A stretch of 64,000 bases of DNA from Ashinkailepas kermadecensis (lineage: Eukaryota > Arthropoda > Thecostraca > Neolepadidae), in NCBI GenBank assembly GCA_034440615.1, contig JAOTOM010003990.1:140001-204000 (forward strand). The letters are read 5' to 3'. The notes beneath the pieces were generated by a model that saw only the letters and a list, made by a program, of their open reading frames with translations, did not search any database and was not told where the DNA came from. Position 1 is the stretch's first letter; the number at the start of each line of letters is the position of its first letter. A program made the translations under genes and the position numbers. Below, in pieces: positions 34,882 through 46,446 of the stretch.

Positions 34882-34939
34882 TGGGGGGGGGGGGGGCAGC
34901 GGGGGCAGTCTCCCTGCCGTGAGACTGCGGGGGCGCCGT

Positions 34940-36290
34940 CCCCATTGACATTTCAGGAGTCTCCTACTCGGAAATCCACAGGAAAGAAAGGTAAGCAAGG
35001 AGGTAGACGGGACAGAAGATCATACTGGCAAGGAGACCCCAAGACTGGCGACGAGTCCCCCAAGAAATCAGAGCAGGTCCCTTTAATAGACGTCGAACGG
35101 AGATGTGGAGGAGGCCCCCAGGACAAAGAGGATGTCACCGAGACGGGCAAGAAGCCACCCAAGTTAGACAAGAAGGCTTCCGATGCATGGCAGGAGATTC
35201 TTAATTTGGAAAAGTGGGCCACCAAAATGGAAGAGGAGGCCCATATAATAGAAAACGAGGACATATATTAGGAGCGATTTCCAAAGATGTAGGAGGAGGC
35301 CCCAAAATGCGTAAGAAGGTCTCCACAGGAATGAGAGAAGGTTACTGAGATAGGAAATGAAGCTCCTAATTTGAACCAGGAGGACCCTAGGAGAGAAGAG
35401 TTGGGACCAGGACGCAAAATCACCATGCTAGGAGGATAATGAGGCTCCAAACACGGATGAGGAGGCCTCCGTGACGTGAGAGGAGGCTTCTAATTTGAAA
35501 GGAAGAGTCCCCCAGATGAGGATAGGAAGCCCTATAATTCAAGAGAGTGCCAAAAGCTGACAAGGAGGCTCCCAGGATTGAAAAGGAGGCCCCCCGATAC
35601 GGGTATTCAGCAGGGAGACCCCAGAAAATGAGAGGAAGCCCTAAGACGGAATAGAAAGAAAGTCAGTGGATATGCGATGAGGTTTCAGAGACGCAAGAGG
35701 AGGCCCCAAGACGGGTAAGGCTTCACCAAAATAGAAAAGGATGATCCCGAATCGTGGCAGGAGGCACCGAATTCGGAAGAGGACGCCACAAGATTGGAAA
35801 TAAGGCCCCATGATGAACGAGGAGACCCCTAAAATAGAAGAGCAAGGCCATCGGATAAGAGAGATGGTTTCCGTGCGGAATAGAAGTTCCAGACGGGTAA
35901 GAAGGTCCCAAGAAATGGCAAGGCCATTGAAATAGGACAGGATGCTTGTAATTTGGAAGAGGAGGCACCTGGGAGAGAAGAGGAGTACCAGGAGATAAAT
36001 GGTCATATTTAAAATTGGCAAAGATCGAATCAAAACACGGAAGCAGGAGGCTCCCAAGACGTGAGAGGAGGCACCTAATTTGGAAAAGGAGGCATCTAGA
36101 AGAGAAAAAGATGCCCTTGCAGTACACAAGAGGAGCCCCGAAAGACGGGTTAGGAGGCCCCAGGACCGAATGAGGTCCCGAAGACCGGTAAGGAGGCTCC
36201 GGGAAATAGGAAAAGACCCTTAAGATGGGAGTGATAGCCTGTACGATAGGTGCTCCTATATGTGGAGCCTCATGAGGTACCACAAATCGA
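34940..36290. repeat. Purine-rich degenerate minisatellite, left part
   Basis: Imperfect units of about 30 bp such as 'aggaggccccaagacggg' and 'aggaggctcctaatttg' repeat throughout. ORFs on both strands (for example 34822-35271 and 35641-36283) are repeat by-products. The array resumes at 41830-42370, so the retrotransposon between appears to have inserted into it. Confidence 0.8.
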
Positions 36291-36429
36291 AGCCCCCCCC
36301 CCCTTTCCGTTTTGTTTGATTAGGCGCTTCAGCCTCCTCAGGCCATTTCGCGCCGTTGAAAAAAAATGAATAAAGCATTAAATCGAAAAAATCAGTCATT
36401 CCTGAAACAATTTTGTTTCTCGTAGAAAA

Positions 36430-38900
36430 AATAAAAGTATCTTGATAAGAGATGGGTGGTCGATTAGAGAGAGGACTTTTTGATAAGAGTCCTATCTTGA
36501 TAAGAGATAGGAGTTTTTCTTCATGGCGGTTGATTAGAAATGATGGCGTCCGAATATCGATGACTGGTTTAATGTTCCGTACTTGGGTATGGTTTGTACT
36601 TTGTGTCCATGTTTGGTTCCAAAATTGCCGAATGTTCTGTCGTATTGTTGATTTAATGGCGTCAAAAGGTGGTGGGATTTCTGTGATGTGTGGTAATTGT
36701 AATGATTGTTTTGCTAGATGATCTGCTTCCTCGTTTCCTGGGATGTCGCAGTGACTGGGCACCCACAGGAAACGGACCTTCACGCCCATCAGATGAAGTG
36801 TTTGTAGTGATTCATAAATATAAATATGGTAATGATGTGAAAAAGAAAGTGACGAAAGAGATTGTAAAACAGATTTGGAGTCCGAACGAATGATAACACT
36901 GCGCATGGGGCGACAGAGAAAACGGTTGCAAATATAACGGAGGGCAATGAGGATAGCATGTAATTCAGCGATGAAAATTGATGTTCCGTCTGGTAATCGA
37001 TGTTGTTTTTTGTATGTTCCGGAAACTACGGCATTTCCTGTAAGGTTAGCATCTTTCGATCCGTCTGTAAAAACAAATGGAACATGGTAATAGCGAGACC
37101 GAATTCGGTGAAATTTTTGTTTGATATATTCCGGACAAATCTGTGATTTTGGAGTGGTAGTGAGATATAAAATGTGTCGTTCGGCTATCTGCCACGGTGG
37201 TGTAGTCGGTGGAGAAAGAGAAGTAATGGGTGGAATAGTGAAATGAAGTTGTTCAGAGAATGTTTTTATCCGAGAAGCTATAGTGAGACCAGTTCGTTTT
37301 TCCGCTGGACCTAAATAATGATGATGTAAATTTGGGAGAATTTGTAATGACGCGTGTGTGGGGTGGTTTGCGTGAAATTGAATTTTGGAGGCGTATCTAA
37401 GTGTTTGCTGCATACTACGGAGAGCTAGTGGAGGAATTCCCGATTCTGCTTGTAAAGAAATAATGGGTGAAGTAGTCATTGCACAGAGTGCGATACGGAT
37501 AAATTTATTTTGAATGGTGTCTAATATGTGTAATGAGGATGTGCTAGCACCGGCATATACTACGGATCCATATTCAATTATGGGTAGAACTAAAGATTTG
37601 TAAAGTAGTAGTAGTGTATGACGGTCGGCTCCAAGTGATGAAGAAGTGATGCATCGAAATAAATTCAGTCGGTGAAAACATTTGTTCTGGATGTGTTTGA
37701 AGTGTTTATGCATTGAAAGTCTACGGTCAAAAATAATAACAAGAAATTTAAACGAAGTTACAAAAGGTATATCATTGTTTCCGAGGTGAAGTGGTGTATC
37801 TGGGTTTGGGCAAGGTGTTGATTTACTAAATACCAGTGTTGCAGATTTTGGGGCTGAAAAAATTAAACCATACTTCAGGGACCATTGGTGTATTTTGTCT
37901 AGTGCGTTTTGTAGGTGAAATAAACAATGCTCGTATTTTTTTCCGGAACACCAAATTGCGCTGTCATCGGCAAACAAAGAGTATGATACATTAGTAGGCA
38001 TGTCGGTGAAAAGATCGTCAATGATGAGGTTGAATAAAACTGGTGAAATGCAGCTTCCACGTGCTAGTCCATTTTGAAGAATATGTGGATCGGAGATGGC
38101 TGACCGGCACCTGATGTGGAATGGGCGAGTACCGGATAAAAAACCTACTAAATAATGAGCTAAGTGTCCTTTGATACCGAGTTGCTGAATTTTGAAAAGT
38201 AATGCGATTTTGAAAACCATATCGTAAGCTTCGCTTATGTCTAAAAATACTGCGACGGTGTGTTCATGTTTTTTGTAGCCCAGGCGGATGTCTGTTTCTA
38301 ATCTAATTAGGTGATCTATGGTGCGGCGTCCTCGCCGAAAAGCACATTGAAAGGGAGATAGAAGTGAATTTGTTTCCAGGTGTCAGGTCAGTCTTTTAAT
38401 AACTATTCGTTCAAAAAGTTTTCCTAAACAACTGGTGAGTGCAATGGGTCGAACATTACTTGGGTTACTATGGTCTTTGCCGGGTTTTGGAATGGGGATG
38501 ACGACAGCCTTTTTCCATGCTTCAGGAAAGATATGATTTGACCATAATGAATTAATGTGTCTAAGATGCATTGTTTGGTGTGGTCAGATAGATGTCGAAA
38601 GAAGGAATAATGTAATTTGGCAGGCCCTACTGAAGTGCTACCGGCGGATGAAATGGCATTCTCCAGTTCAGAAAGATGAAAATAATCATTGTAATACTCG
38701 GTATTGTCGGAATCAAAGAGGTCGAGATTGGTGTGAAAGGTGTGATGTGCATTGTGTAAGAAATTAGGTCGATAGTTCTCATCGGAGCTATTATGGGCTA
38801 TGGTATCAGCTATGGTATTTACTATGGTTTGTGGGTCTGTAATGGTGAGATTTCGGATTTTGAGGACCGGTAGAGATTTAAATGGGGAGCGTCCGGACAA
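36430..38900 (-). pseudogene. Retrotransposon ORF2, reverse transcriptase and RNase H part
   Basis: Copies the element RNA into DNA at the nick. Linker and RT start lie at 38900-38567; a frameshift near 38567 leads to the words VIPIPKPGKD and RPIALTS, then an in-frame TGA at 38383. The longest open part (38220-36256) has FADD intact (about 37975) and, just upstream, FLDISEAYD. The usual PQGS word is changed to ARGS, which may weaken activity. RNase H follows (about 37090-36690) with its acidic residues in TDGS, AELHA and SDSKS, and SHCDIPGNEEAD. The usual C-terminal CCHC finger is absent: after KLLSL the frame runs into a short duplicated 'ctcttatcaagata' and the 3' tail, so a small 3' deletion is likely. 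Confidence 0.85.
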
Positions 38901-38951
38901 ACGTCGGATTTCTTGCCATATTTTACTTAAAGGTGTTTGAAAAGTGAGCTG

Positions 38952-39955
38952 CTATAAATATGAGGACCATGAACGTCGCTTAGCATCGCGAATGATGCGG
39001 CGGGTTCTCGCACGTTCACGGTTACGGGTGGTTAAAGTTTCTTGATTGGGATGTCGTAAATACTTCCTGAATGCTCTTTTCCGAACCGCAATCGCTTGTG
39101 AAATTTCTAGACACCACCAAGGTACTGGGTTTCGTTTTGTGAAAGGTTTCGTGAGTGGAATTGTGGTGGATGCTGCTTCGAGAAGTGCATGTGTAATTGA
39201 GTTGATGTTTTCGACGGGAGAAATGTTGGGGTTGTATTGAATATAAGAAAGTTCCTGAAATGTTGTCCAATCGGCCTTTGAAATTTTCCAGCGTGGGATA
39301 AAATTGGGTGTGCCATCAGTAGCAGTTGAAAAGGTTGGTATTAATTTGATGGGGTAATGATCGCTGTCATGAATATCTGTGTCTATGGTCCAATCGAAAT
39401 CGTTGGCCAAAGTTGGAGAGCAAATTGTCGAATCTATTGCAGTTTCTGTGTTGTGTCCGAGGTGAAAAAAGTTGGCTCTCCAGTGTTAAGTATTACTAAA
39501 TTGTGTCGGTCTAACATGTGCTGTATAATGCGTCCGCGAGTGTCTGGGTGTGTACATTTTGTATCCCACGCTGGGCTATGAGCGTTGAAATCGCCGAGTA
39601 AGATGAACGGGTTCTTGACATGTGCTATCAGGTTTTCTAATTCTGTCAAAATATTTGTGTTGTCTGTGTGTGGTGGAATATAAATAGAACATATGTCTAT
39701 ATTCCTCCCATGGAAACGTAATGTACAAGCTACGGCTTGTAAAGATGAATTAAGTGTAATTTGTGTATGTGTAAAATCATTGTTGATGTACAGTGCTGCA
39801 CCGCCACTGCGATGTGGTCCACGGACCTCATCGTGACGGTACAGTGAATAATTAGAAAGATTGAAGTTATATGTGTCTGTAGGCAAAAACCATGTTTCTT
39901 GGAGTGCGATGAGAATCGGAGTTAAGATGCTAAAAAGGCTTTCATTTCGGCCCAT
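38952..39955 (-). pseudogene. Retrotransposon ORF2, endonuclease part
   Basis: Endonuclease/exonuclease/phosphatase-type domain that nicks target DNA to prime reverse transcription. Visible family words are LQETW (near 39900), LGDFNAHSPAWD (near 39590) and SDHYPI (near 39360); together they carry the metal-binding Glu and the catalytic Asp/His residues. The frame shifts by one base near 39434, between the first two words and the third. It then runs to an in-frame TAG at 38952 in the linker before the reverse transcriptase. With the breaks it would make no active enzyme. Confidence 0.8.
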
Positions 39956-40013
39956 TTGGAAATCAGGCTGCGGCTATTCCATTGTAATAGTGTGGACATC
40001 GGGAAGAAAAGTG

Positions 40014-41404
40014 TTAGTGTTTGTCTGCACCTTTCGGTGCATGTCGGAGCCAGGAGTGTAGTTCTGGCGGACAGGTGTGTTGAATGCGGCCGGCGGTGGT
40101 TGACCCGCTCGGGCCGTGCGGCCGACCGGTGACCTTGGCAGGATCACGCCGGCCGGCCACCGCCGCGGGGGACGCCCGCCGGCCAGGAGTTGGTCGGGTC
40201 ACGTGTTCGCTGGCCGGCGCTTGACGCGCCGGGCTCGATCGGCGGCTCGCTGACGGAGAGCGATAATTTGCTCCCGCAGCTGAATGACTGCGGGGCCTGT
40301 CCGTCCTCGCTGGAGTGGTCCGCTTGTTGGGAGCCGGAGTGGTTTGTGTCTTGGGAGCTGGGGTGTTTTGTGTCGGTTTGGTCAGCGGTGTGAGTTTTTG
40401 TAGTGGAGCTAATCCGGGAATCATGTCAGTTTGAATAGAAGTAGACGTGGTGCTGACGCGAGGGGTGGAGGGAGCGACGGTGGTCGCCTGGGCGTAAGTT
40501 TTGGTCGAGGGGGAGGTGGCCTCTATAGATCTCCGGGCCTAGGGGTAGGACACCCCGGTCGTGACCTTGACGGCGCACACTTCCTTCCATTTGCGCCAAA
40601 CTGGGCATTTATTGGAAGTGGTGAGGTGATCGGATGTGTTACAGCTGAGGCAGTGGGTAGGCTTGGAGCAGTTGGAATCAGGATGGGGTGGTTCTCCGCA
40701 CTTAGGACATCTGGCGGTTTGGCGACACGTTTTACTGCCATGCCCGAAGCGCTGGCAATTAAAACAGCGGAGAGGATTTGGAATAAATACGCGGACTTGG
40801 AATCGGATGTAACCGGCGAGGAGGGTCTTAGGAAGAGTTGTAGAGTTGAAGGAAAGGACAAGGAGGCTTGTATCGTGTTTATGGCCGTCTTTAAATGAGG
40901 TAATGCGGTGGACGTGGGTCACCCCCTCCGGCCGGAGCTCCGTCTGGATATCCGCTTCAGTCATGAAGCGGAGCTCCGGCGCGAAGACGGTGCCCTTGGT
41001 AGTGTTACGGTTGGAATGTAGAGTGACGGTGACGGTTTTTCCACAAAATGTGGTGGTACGAAGGAGGGCTTTGGTCTGGGCTCGGGTTTGGGTTTGATGA
41101 CAAGGGTTCCGTTGGCAGGAGCTTCGATATCAGGATTGGCTAAGGAGCAGATGGAGAGGAGTTGTTTGGTCGGCCAGAAAACGTTAATACGGCGGAAGAA
41201 AACGGATTCCTCGACAGGCTTGACTACTATGAAAGAGCCAGCACTGTCGAGGTAGGGTTCGATGGGATCAGGTTGGGATGGCGTGGTCTGGTTAGGGCGT
41301 GGGTCTGTGGCGTGGAGAGTGATGGTCTGGTCGGAATTGCGAGGCGAGATCTTGGTATGAGCGGGGGTCGGTGAGGGACAAAGGGCTTCCATGGCGTCGT
41401 CCAA
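40014..41404 (-). pseudogene. Retrotransposon ORF1 (gag-like, three CCHC knuckles)
   Basis: Probable RNA-binding ORF1 protein that packages the element's RNA. It starts at the ATG at 41404 (minus). The first part is Pro-rich; a frameshift near 40961 joins it to the second part. Three zinc knuckles follow in a row at about 40630-40770: CFNC.R.GH..KTC, CPKC....H....C and CLSC....H......C, the last with two extra residues. An in-frame TAG at 40539, where relatives have a sense codon after the GVSYP word, cuts it. Beyond the stop the same frame stays open to 40014 as a Thr/Pro/Ser-rich, GC-rich tail. ORF2 begins almost at once. Confidence 0.75.
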
Positions 41405-41829
41405 AGGAATTGTCCGGCGCGGGTCATCAACAGTGGTATCGAGAGGTGGAATATCATGTGCAGAGTCCGGGGTCGCGCGATGGTCGTCAGTTGTAGCGAG
41501 TGGTGGAAATTCCGATTCAGAGTCCGGTGGCGAGCTGGGGTCCGGATCCTTCTTTCGTTTGTCCCCATCGCGGGGAAAAACCTACCTAATGAAATCTAAA
41601 TAAACAAGAACACGCAGAAACACAGGGAACAGAAATACGATGAGAGGAAAAACAAATCCACGCGGGGTGACGGGTGTTACCCCAAGAAAAGAATGAAAAG
41701 AGCGACGGGTGTCGCCCCACGAAAATGAAAAAAAATGGAACTGCGGCAACAGGCAGTCAATCGCGCGAGAACTGGCAGGGCGCAGTATTGAATTGGCTCT
41801 GGTTATTCGTGAGCAGGTAATACTGAATA

Positions 41830-42370
41830 CTCCATGCCCCCCCCCCCCCTAAGACGGATAAGACGTCGCCGGGACGAAGGAGGTCCCCGAAGCGTGGCAG
41901 GAGGCTCCTAATTTGACGGAGGAAGCCACAGGCCATGGCAAAGAAGCCCCAGGTTGTAGTTGTAAGAGGGGGTCCTCTAAGATGGGACATGGGGAACATG
42001 GAATGTGGGGAGGGTATGATGCACGAGGAGATATCCAAGACCGGCAAGGAGAGACGAGGCCCCCTAAGACGCGAGAGGAGTGTGAAGGTCTCTACCGGCG
42101 AGACCGGTAGCCACCTAGCGGTGTGAGCGTGCACTACAGGTTGGTGCGTGGCGAGCAGAGCAGAGCTGCCTAACTGGGCGGGCGGGGTGGTTGTGTTGCG
42201 TGTGAGCTGGAAAGATACTGGATAAGTTAAACTAAGAAGTGATGCCGATTAGTGTGATCTGTCCTAGAAGATTGAAGAATACAAGTTACGTTACAAGGAG
42301 GCCCCTAATTTTCAAGAGCCCCTATTAAGCCCATAAGAAATGACAGAAGGCCCCTGTACGCGAAATTCCC
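41830..42370. repeat. Purine-rich degenerate minisatellite, right part
   Basis: Same ~30-bp words as 34940-36290 ('aggaggtccccgaagcg', 'aggaggctcctaatttg'). A unique piece at about 42100-42290 interrupts it. 42371-42690 holds a further G-run (42440-42540) and no gene. Confidence 0.75.
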
Positions 42371-42689
42371 TAAGACGAGTAAGCAGACAGTCATGATAGA
42401 TGAGGCCCATAGCGATAGGTGTTGTTTTATGAATAATGATTGGGGGGGGCAAAGTGCTACAGGATTGATGTAGCTATGACACGTGGCTGTTTCACACGCG
42501 GTCGGATGAGGAGGAAGGGGGTGGGGGGGCGGAATCCGACCACTTCTCTTGTCATTAAAAAAATCTTCATAAACGGTATGCGATATGATAATGCAATGTT
42601 GACTTTTAAAAATCGATCTGCGCATCCTATGCAACACCAAATCGAAATCCACTAGGAAACAGGAATTGCGGGGGTGCCAAATCGACCGA

Positions 42690-42956
42690 CCGGGCGGCGG
42701 CAGGCTAACGTTCAAGGTCACAAAGGCTTCGTCGGTACGGTGGAACGCGATACGGTGAGGCAGCCGATCACGACCTCATTTGACCTTAAAGGCATAGGGT
42801 CATGGAATTTGTACTGAAACGAGTTCACTACATTAGTAATCTACCCTCCAACTTGTGTGTCTATAGCTTCAGAAGTTTCCGAAATCATAGGGGCATGGGG
42901 CCGAATCACCCCCTCCCTCCTGTGCGTGTTATATGAGAAGCCATCCAGTGCTCGTG
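42690..42956 (-). mobile_element. Partial TIR element related to family A
   Basis: Ends in a doubled terminus like families A and B: inner 'ccctccctcctgtgcgtg' and outer 'agtgctcgtg' followed by TTAA (42957-42960). The upstream part shares 'gacctcatttgacctt' and 'gttcactac' with the right half of copy 1 (14520-14640). The other end could not be found, so it is truncated or diverged. Confidence 0.55.
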
Positions 42957-42960
42957 TTAA

Positions 42961-44664
42961 TCGACCTCAAGTATGTGTGTATGCTAGATTTAGGCCACTT
43001 AGTCTGCTGATAGGATAAATTTGCAATTGAAGTGCTGCTCAAGATACAAGATAAAAATACAACCGCACGTCTAGAAGACCAGGTTATCACTTCAGGGGTA
43101 TAAAATTGTCCGACTCAATTGAAAGCCCGACAAAAGAACAGCGAATGCAATTTTCGAAACGTTCCGTTCTATCAATGTGCAAGAATTCACCAGCCACGTT
43201 TCTTCTGTTGCTCATGAATCGACGAATAATCTATGAGCCCACCCACACACATACGTGATGGCAAACTATTCAAATGTCGATCATATTGCCATTTGTGGGC
43301 AAGACACAGAAACACTCCCAGGTAGGGAATCATGGCTCCGGTCATACAAAGATGCATTACACAGACTGAGACAGTCGAGCGGACTGCGTTCGGGCATTCA
43401 ATATAAAATGTTGAGTTCTTATACTTATCTTTTTCATATATTTGAATATTTGAGGTCATATTGATACGTTCTTTCTTGATGGTGCAAAAATGGCAACCTA
43501 TTTAATCCTTATCAAGCGCAGTTGCCAGTAAAATGCACCTAACGCTCCATTTTCACGCCAGTTCATCTCATACCAATATCACCTGAAAAGAGGCAGAGTT
43601 CAAGATATCTCCAAAATTCAAGCAAGCAAGGCCAATTTTGTTTTAACATTTGTATCACTGCCTTCGCTCGGAACGTTCGCTCACTCTGTCTGCACAGACA
43701 GTGTAAACTCGTAAGGTGAACGCTGCTTGAGAAACGTCTGTGGACGAATACGTGCTGAGTATGGCAATATCTGGCAATATATACCAAATCAGGCCCTTTC
43801 TGACCTTCGAGTTCTAGTGACTTGTCATGAAAACATGAAGGTGTGATGGCTGGTGCAAAATTCCCTGATGAAGAAAATAATTCAACGCATCTGTCATTAA
43901 AGATTTGAGGGCACAACACACAACTTAGAAGTATTTAGGAACGACACCGTTATTTGCCATCTGCCGCGGTCTCCCACCAACAGCCAGACTACAACACCAA
44001 GATGTACAAATGCATGTGTGTGACCATATCACACCCCTGTAACCAATCATATTACATCTATGTAGCCTCAACCCCGATACCAGAAAAGTACGGTGCCCTA
44101 CTAGTACGGGTATGCATGGGGTGGAAGGAAGCAGTCGTCGTGAGCGATGTAAAAGGGATCTCGATTCATGTCTTGTAGCGTTTCTAAACCTAAGCAGCAG
44201 AACAAATGTTGTGGATATTGAACTGAGCCCCTCGTCACAAACGTCAAACGAAAACCTTGCGTATGGACACTTGCTGCCTGCATCATCACAGACGCACACT
44301 TGCTACGTGGACAATCAATCTTGAAGTACTGAGGGTATGAGACTGCACAACTATCTTAGGAAAAGAAGCCGGTACACATGGACAGGGGAAAAAGCAATGC
44401 TGGTAAAAACAAACAGGCCACATGCGAGCAGGCGTGGTTTCTGCAAACACGAAGGCACAACATAAGGTAAATAAGGTAAAAGGCATCAAATGTGCACCAC
44501 TCTCTGTCTGGCTGTCTGATCCCTTATGTTACGGAATTAGGACGGTTTTAATCTTTCGTGTACTAAATGCACTGCATGTAAAATATTTTGCTGCTTCTGT
44601 GCTATTTTCGGGTATCTGTAGCTGTTCTAAGAAGTATCCATTTCTGATGTCTCTCCGTTTTATA
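42961..44664. other. Anonymous stretch
   Basis: No gene, RNA or element end recognised. Many short ORFs on both strands (for example 43563-43919 minus and 43925-44299 minus) have no motif and overlap each other. Confidence 0.4.
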
Positions 44665-44669
44665 TAAAG

Positions 44670-46204
44670 CCATAAAGTCATAAAGTGTTACGACTTAATA
44701 AGAGCCACAGGGCCCATCTGGGTTAAGCCTATCTAAAAAAGATACTATAAAAGTACATGCTCTCACCCAAATCAATCCATTATCCCAAGTCCCTAGGGAG
44801 CTATATATTCCAGCCTATCTAACACCATTCACCTGATGTTGCATAACACACTCCTCAACTATTACAAACTGCTCCAATCATGGCCATTGTGCTACCATAG
44901 CCAATCTCATCAGTATCACATCCCGAAGGAAGGTACTGAATCAACTGCTAGGTACACCCTATATAAAGTTATAAAGTGTTAAATAAGAGACCCATGGGCC
45001 CATCCAGCTAAGTCTGTAAATGGAAGATACCATGAGCCTGGCAAAAAGACCCACCCCAATCATCACCACATCCTAAAGAAGCCATCCGCCCACATCCCAC
45101 ACGCCTATCAATGCGTATCACCCCAGCTATCCAGCCCCATTCCCTTGATCCCTCTTAACATATGTGGATCGAATGCCACACAAACAATTTTGAAACTGCA
45201 CTCACGCCCGCTCAAAGGGGTCCGCGCCGTGCACACCCACTTAGCATAAATCTCACCCCACCCACCACAAACTAGAACTCAAAAACAAGATTTCCCTTCT
45301 AAAAAATTTGTCCACCCTACTTTTAAATACATTCAGTGAGGAACTCCCAACAACATCAGCAGGCAGCCTATTCCACTGATCAACAACCCTTTGACTGAAG
45401 ACCTGTTGTCGCTTAACTGTCCTACACCTCAACTTGTCTAACCTGAATTGATGACCCCTGTGATACTCTAAACTGAAGAGCATCCCTCAAATTGACCTGA
45501 TCTAGTCTTTTAAGAATTTTGTACATTTCAATTATGTCCCCCTTAATCTCCTATACTTGAGTGAGTACATATACAATGCCACAAGCCTTTTCCCATATTC
45601 TAAGCTACCTATTCCACTGATGAGTCTAGTTGCTTTGCGCTGCACTCTTTCTAGCATATCTATTTTTTTTCTAGGTAGGGGCTCCATGCCTGTACATAAT
45701 ATTCCAAGTGGGGTCGCACATATGCTAAGTACAGTTTTTTTTAATGACTTCCTTGCTCTTATATATCACACTTCTATTAATGAGTCCCAGCATTCTGAGT
45801 GCCCTGTTCCAAGCTGAGATACATTGTTTTTCTGCTTTAAGGTCTTTTGAAACCAACACACCTAAGGCCCTTTCCTCTTCAATAACATCCAGTTCCCTCC
45901 CTCCCATTGTATACCTGAAAGTCTCACCTCCAGACCCCAGATGCATAACCTTGCACTTATCATAGTTGAAAGACATCTGCCATTGATCAGCCCACTTTTT
46001 TAGGTCCTCCAAGTCTAGTTGAATATTACTAGATTGATCACTTCTGTTTGCCACTCCTACCAGCTTGATGTCATGAGCAAATTTGAACACTCTATTCCTC
46101 AGCCCGACCTCAATGTTATTCACAAAGAAGATAAAGAGAAGTGGCCCTAGAACAGAGCCCTGTGGTACTCCACTCAAAACATCCTTCCAATCAGATTTAC
46201 ATCG
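44670..46204 (-). pseudogene. 5'-truncated CR1-like retrotransposon, broken RT
   Basis: A reverse transcriptase fragment from the SGVPQGSVLGPLLF word (about 46170) to the C-terminal FFSQRVV..WN.LP word (about 45360), the usual end of CR1-type proteins, with no RNase H. The catalytic FADD reads FAHD (near 46080), so the active site is lost. The frame breaks after 45725: a stop, then a continuing frame with RPHLEY- and WSPY-type words, then further shifts before the last part (45253-45483). The 3' untranslated part on the minus strand ends near 44670 in 'tttatgactttatgg' repeats; a second similar stretch at about 44960-45040 hints at a duplicated tail. The 5' edge at 46204 abuts a SINE. Confidence 0.8.
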
Positions 46205-46380
46205 ATCCACGCGGTAGCTCAGTGGACAGGGCCTTCGACTCTTTGTTGCAAGACCGTCGGTTCAAATCCCGCAACCGGCTGAATTTTCGAGTCCACCCGC
46301 GACCAATCCGCGTGAGTGGTCAGCGACGCTGTAAAACCAAGCAGTGGAATGCGTCGTAAAACCCAAGATTCTTCTTCTTA
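46205..46380 (+). repeat. tRNA-derived SINE
   Basis: Box A 'cggtagctcagtggac' (46213) and box B 'ggttcaaatccc' (46259) are spaced as in a tRNA gene, followed by about 100 bp of body and a tail of 'attcttcttctta'. The acceptor stem does not close and the tail is LINE-like, so this is a SINE rather than a gene. It lies in the opposite orientation to the CR1-like fragment, exactly at its truncated 5' edge. Confidence 0.75.
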
Positions 46381-46446
46381 GGGGTTTTCTTTTGTACTGT
46401 ATTCTCATGTAGAAGTCAATCTCTCGTTCTTAGTTTCCTACAGCGG

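Larger units (their letters stand above)
36300..41600 (-). mobile_element. I-like non-LTR retrotransposon (ORF1 + endonuclease-RT-RNase H), about 5.3 kb
   Basis: Minus-strand order is ORF1 with three CCHC knuckles, apurinic-type endonuclease, reverse transcriptase, RNase H, then a 3' end reading 'ggcctgaggaggctgaagcg' near 36320-36345. RNase H after the RT places it with I-group elements (I, Nimb and relatives) rather than CR1 or RTE. It lies between two parts of one minisatellite and meets C-runs on both sides (36285-36300; 41838-41850), so a target duplication cannot be read. Several stops and frameshifts make it inactive. 41601-41830 is probably its 5' untranslated region. Confidence 0.85.

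Noticed and set aside
34822..36283. Long ORFs on both strands (149, 162 and 186 codons)
   Set aside because: All lie in the purine-rich minisatellite and have repeat-derived, low-complexity composition.
46205..46280. Functional tRNA gene
   Set aside because: Boxes A and B fit, but the ends do not pair and a SINE-like body and tail follow.
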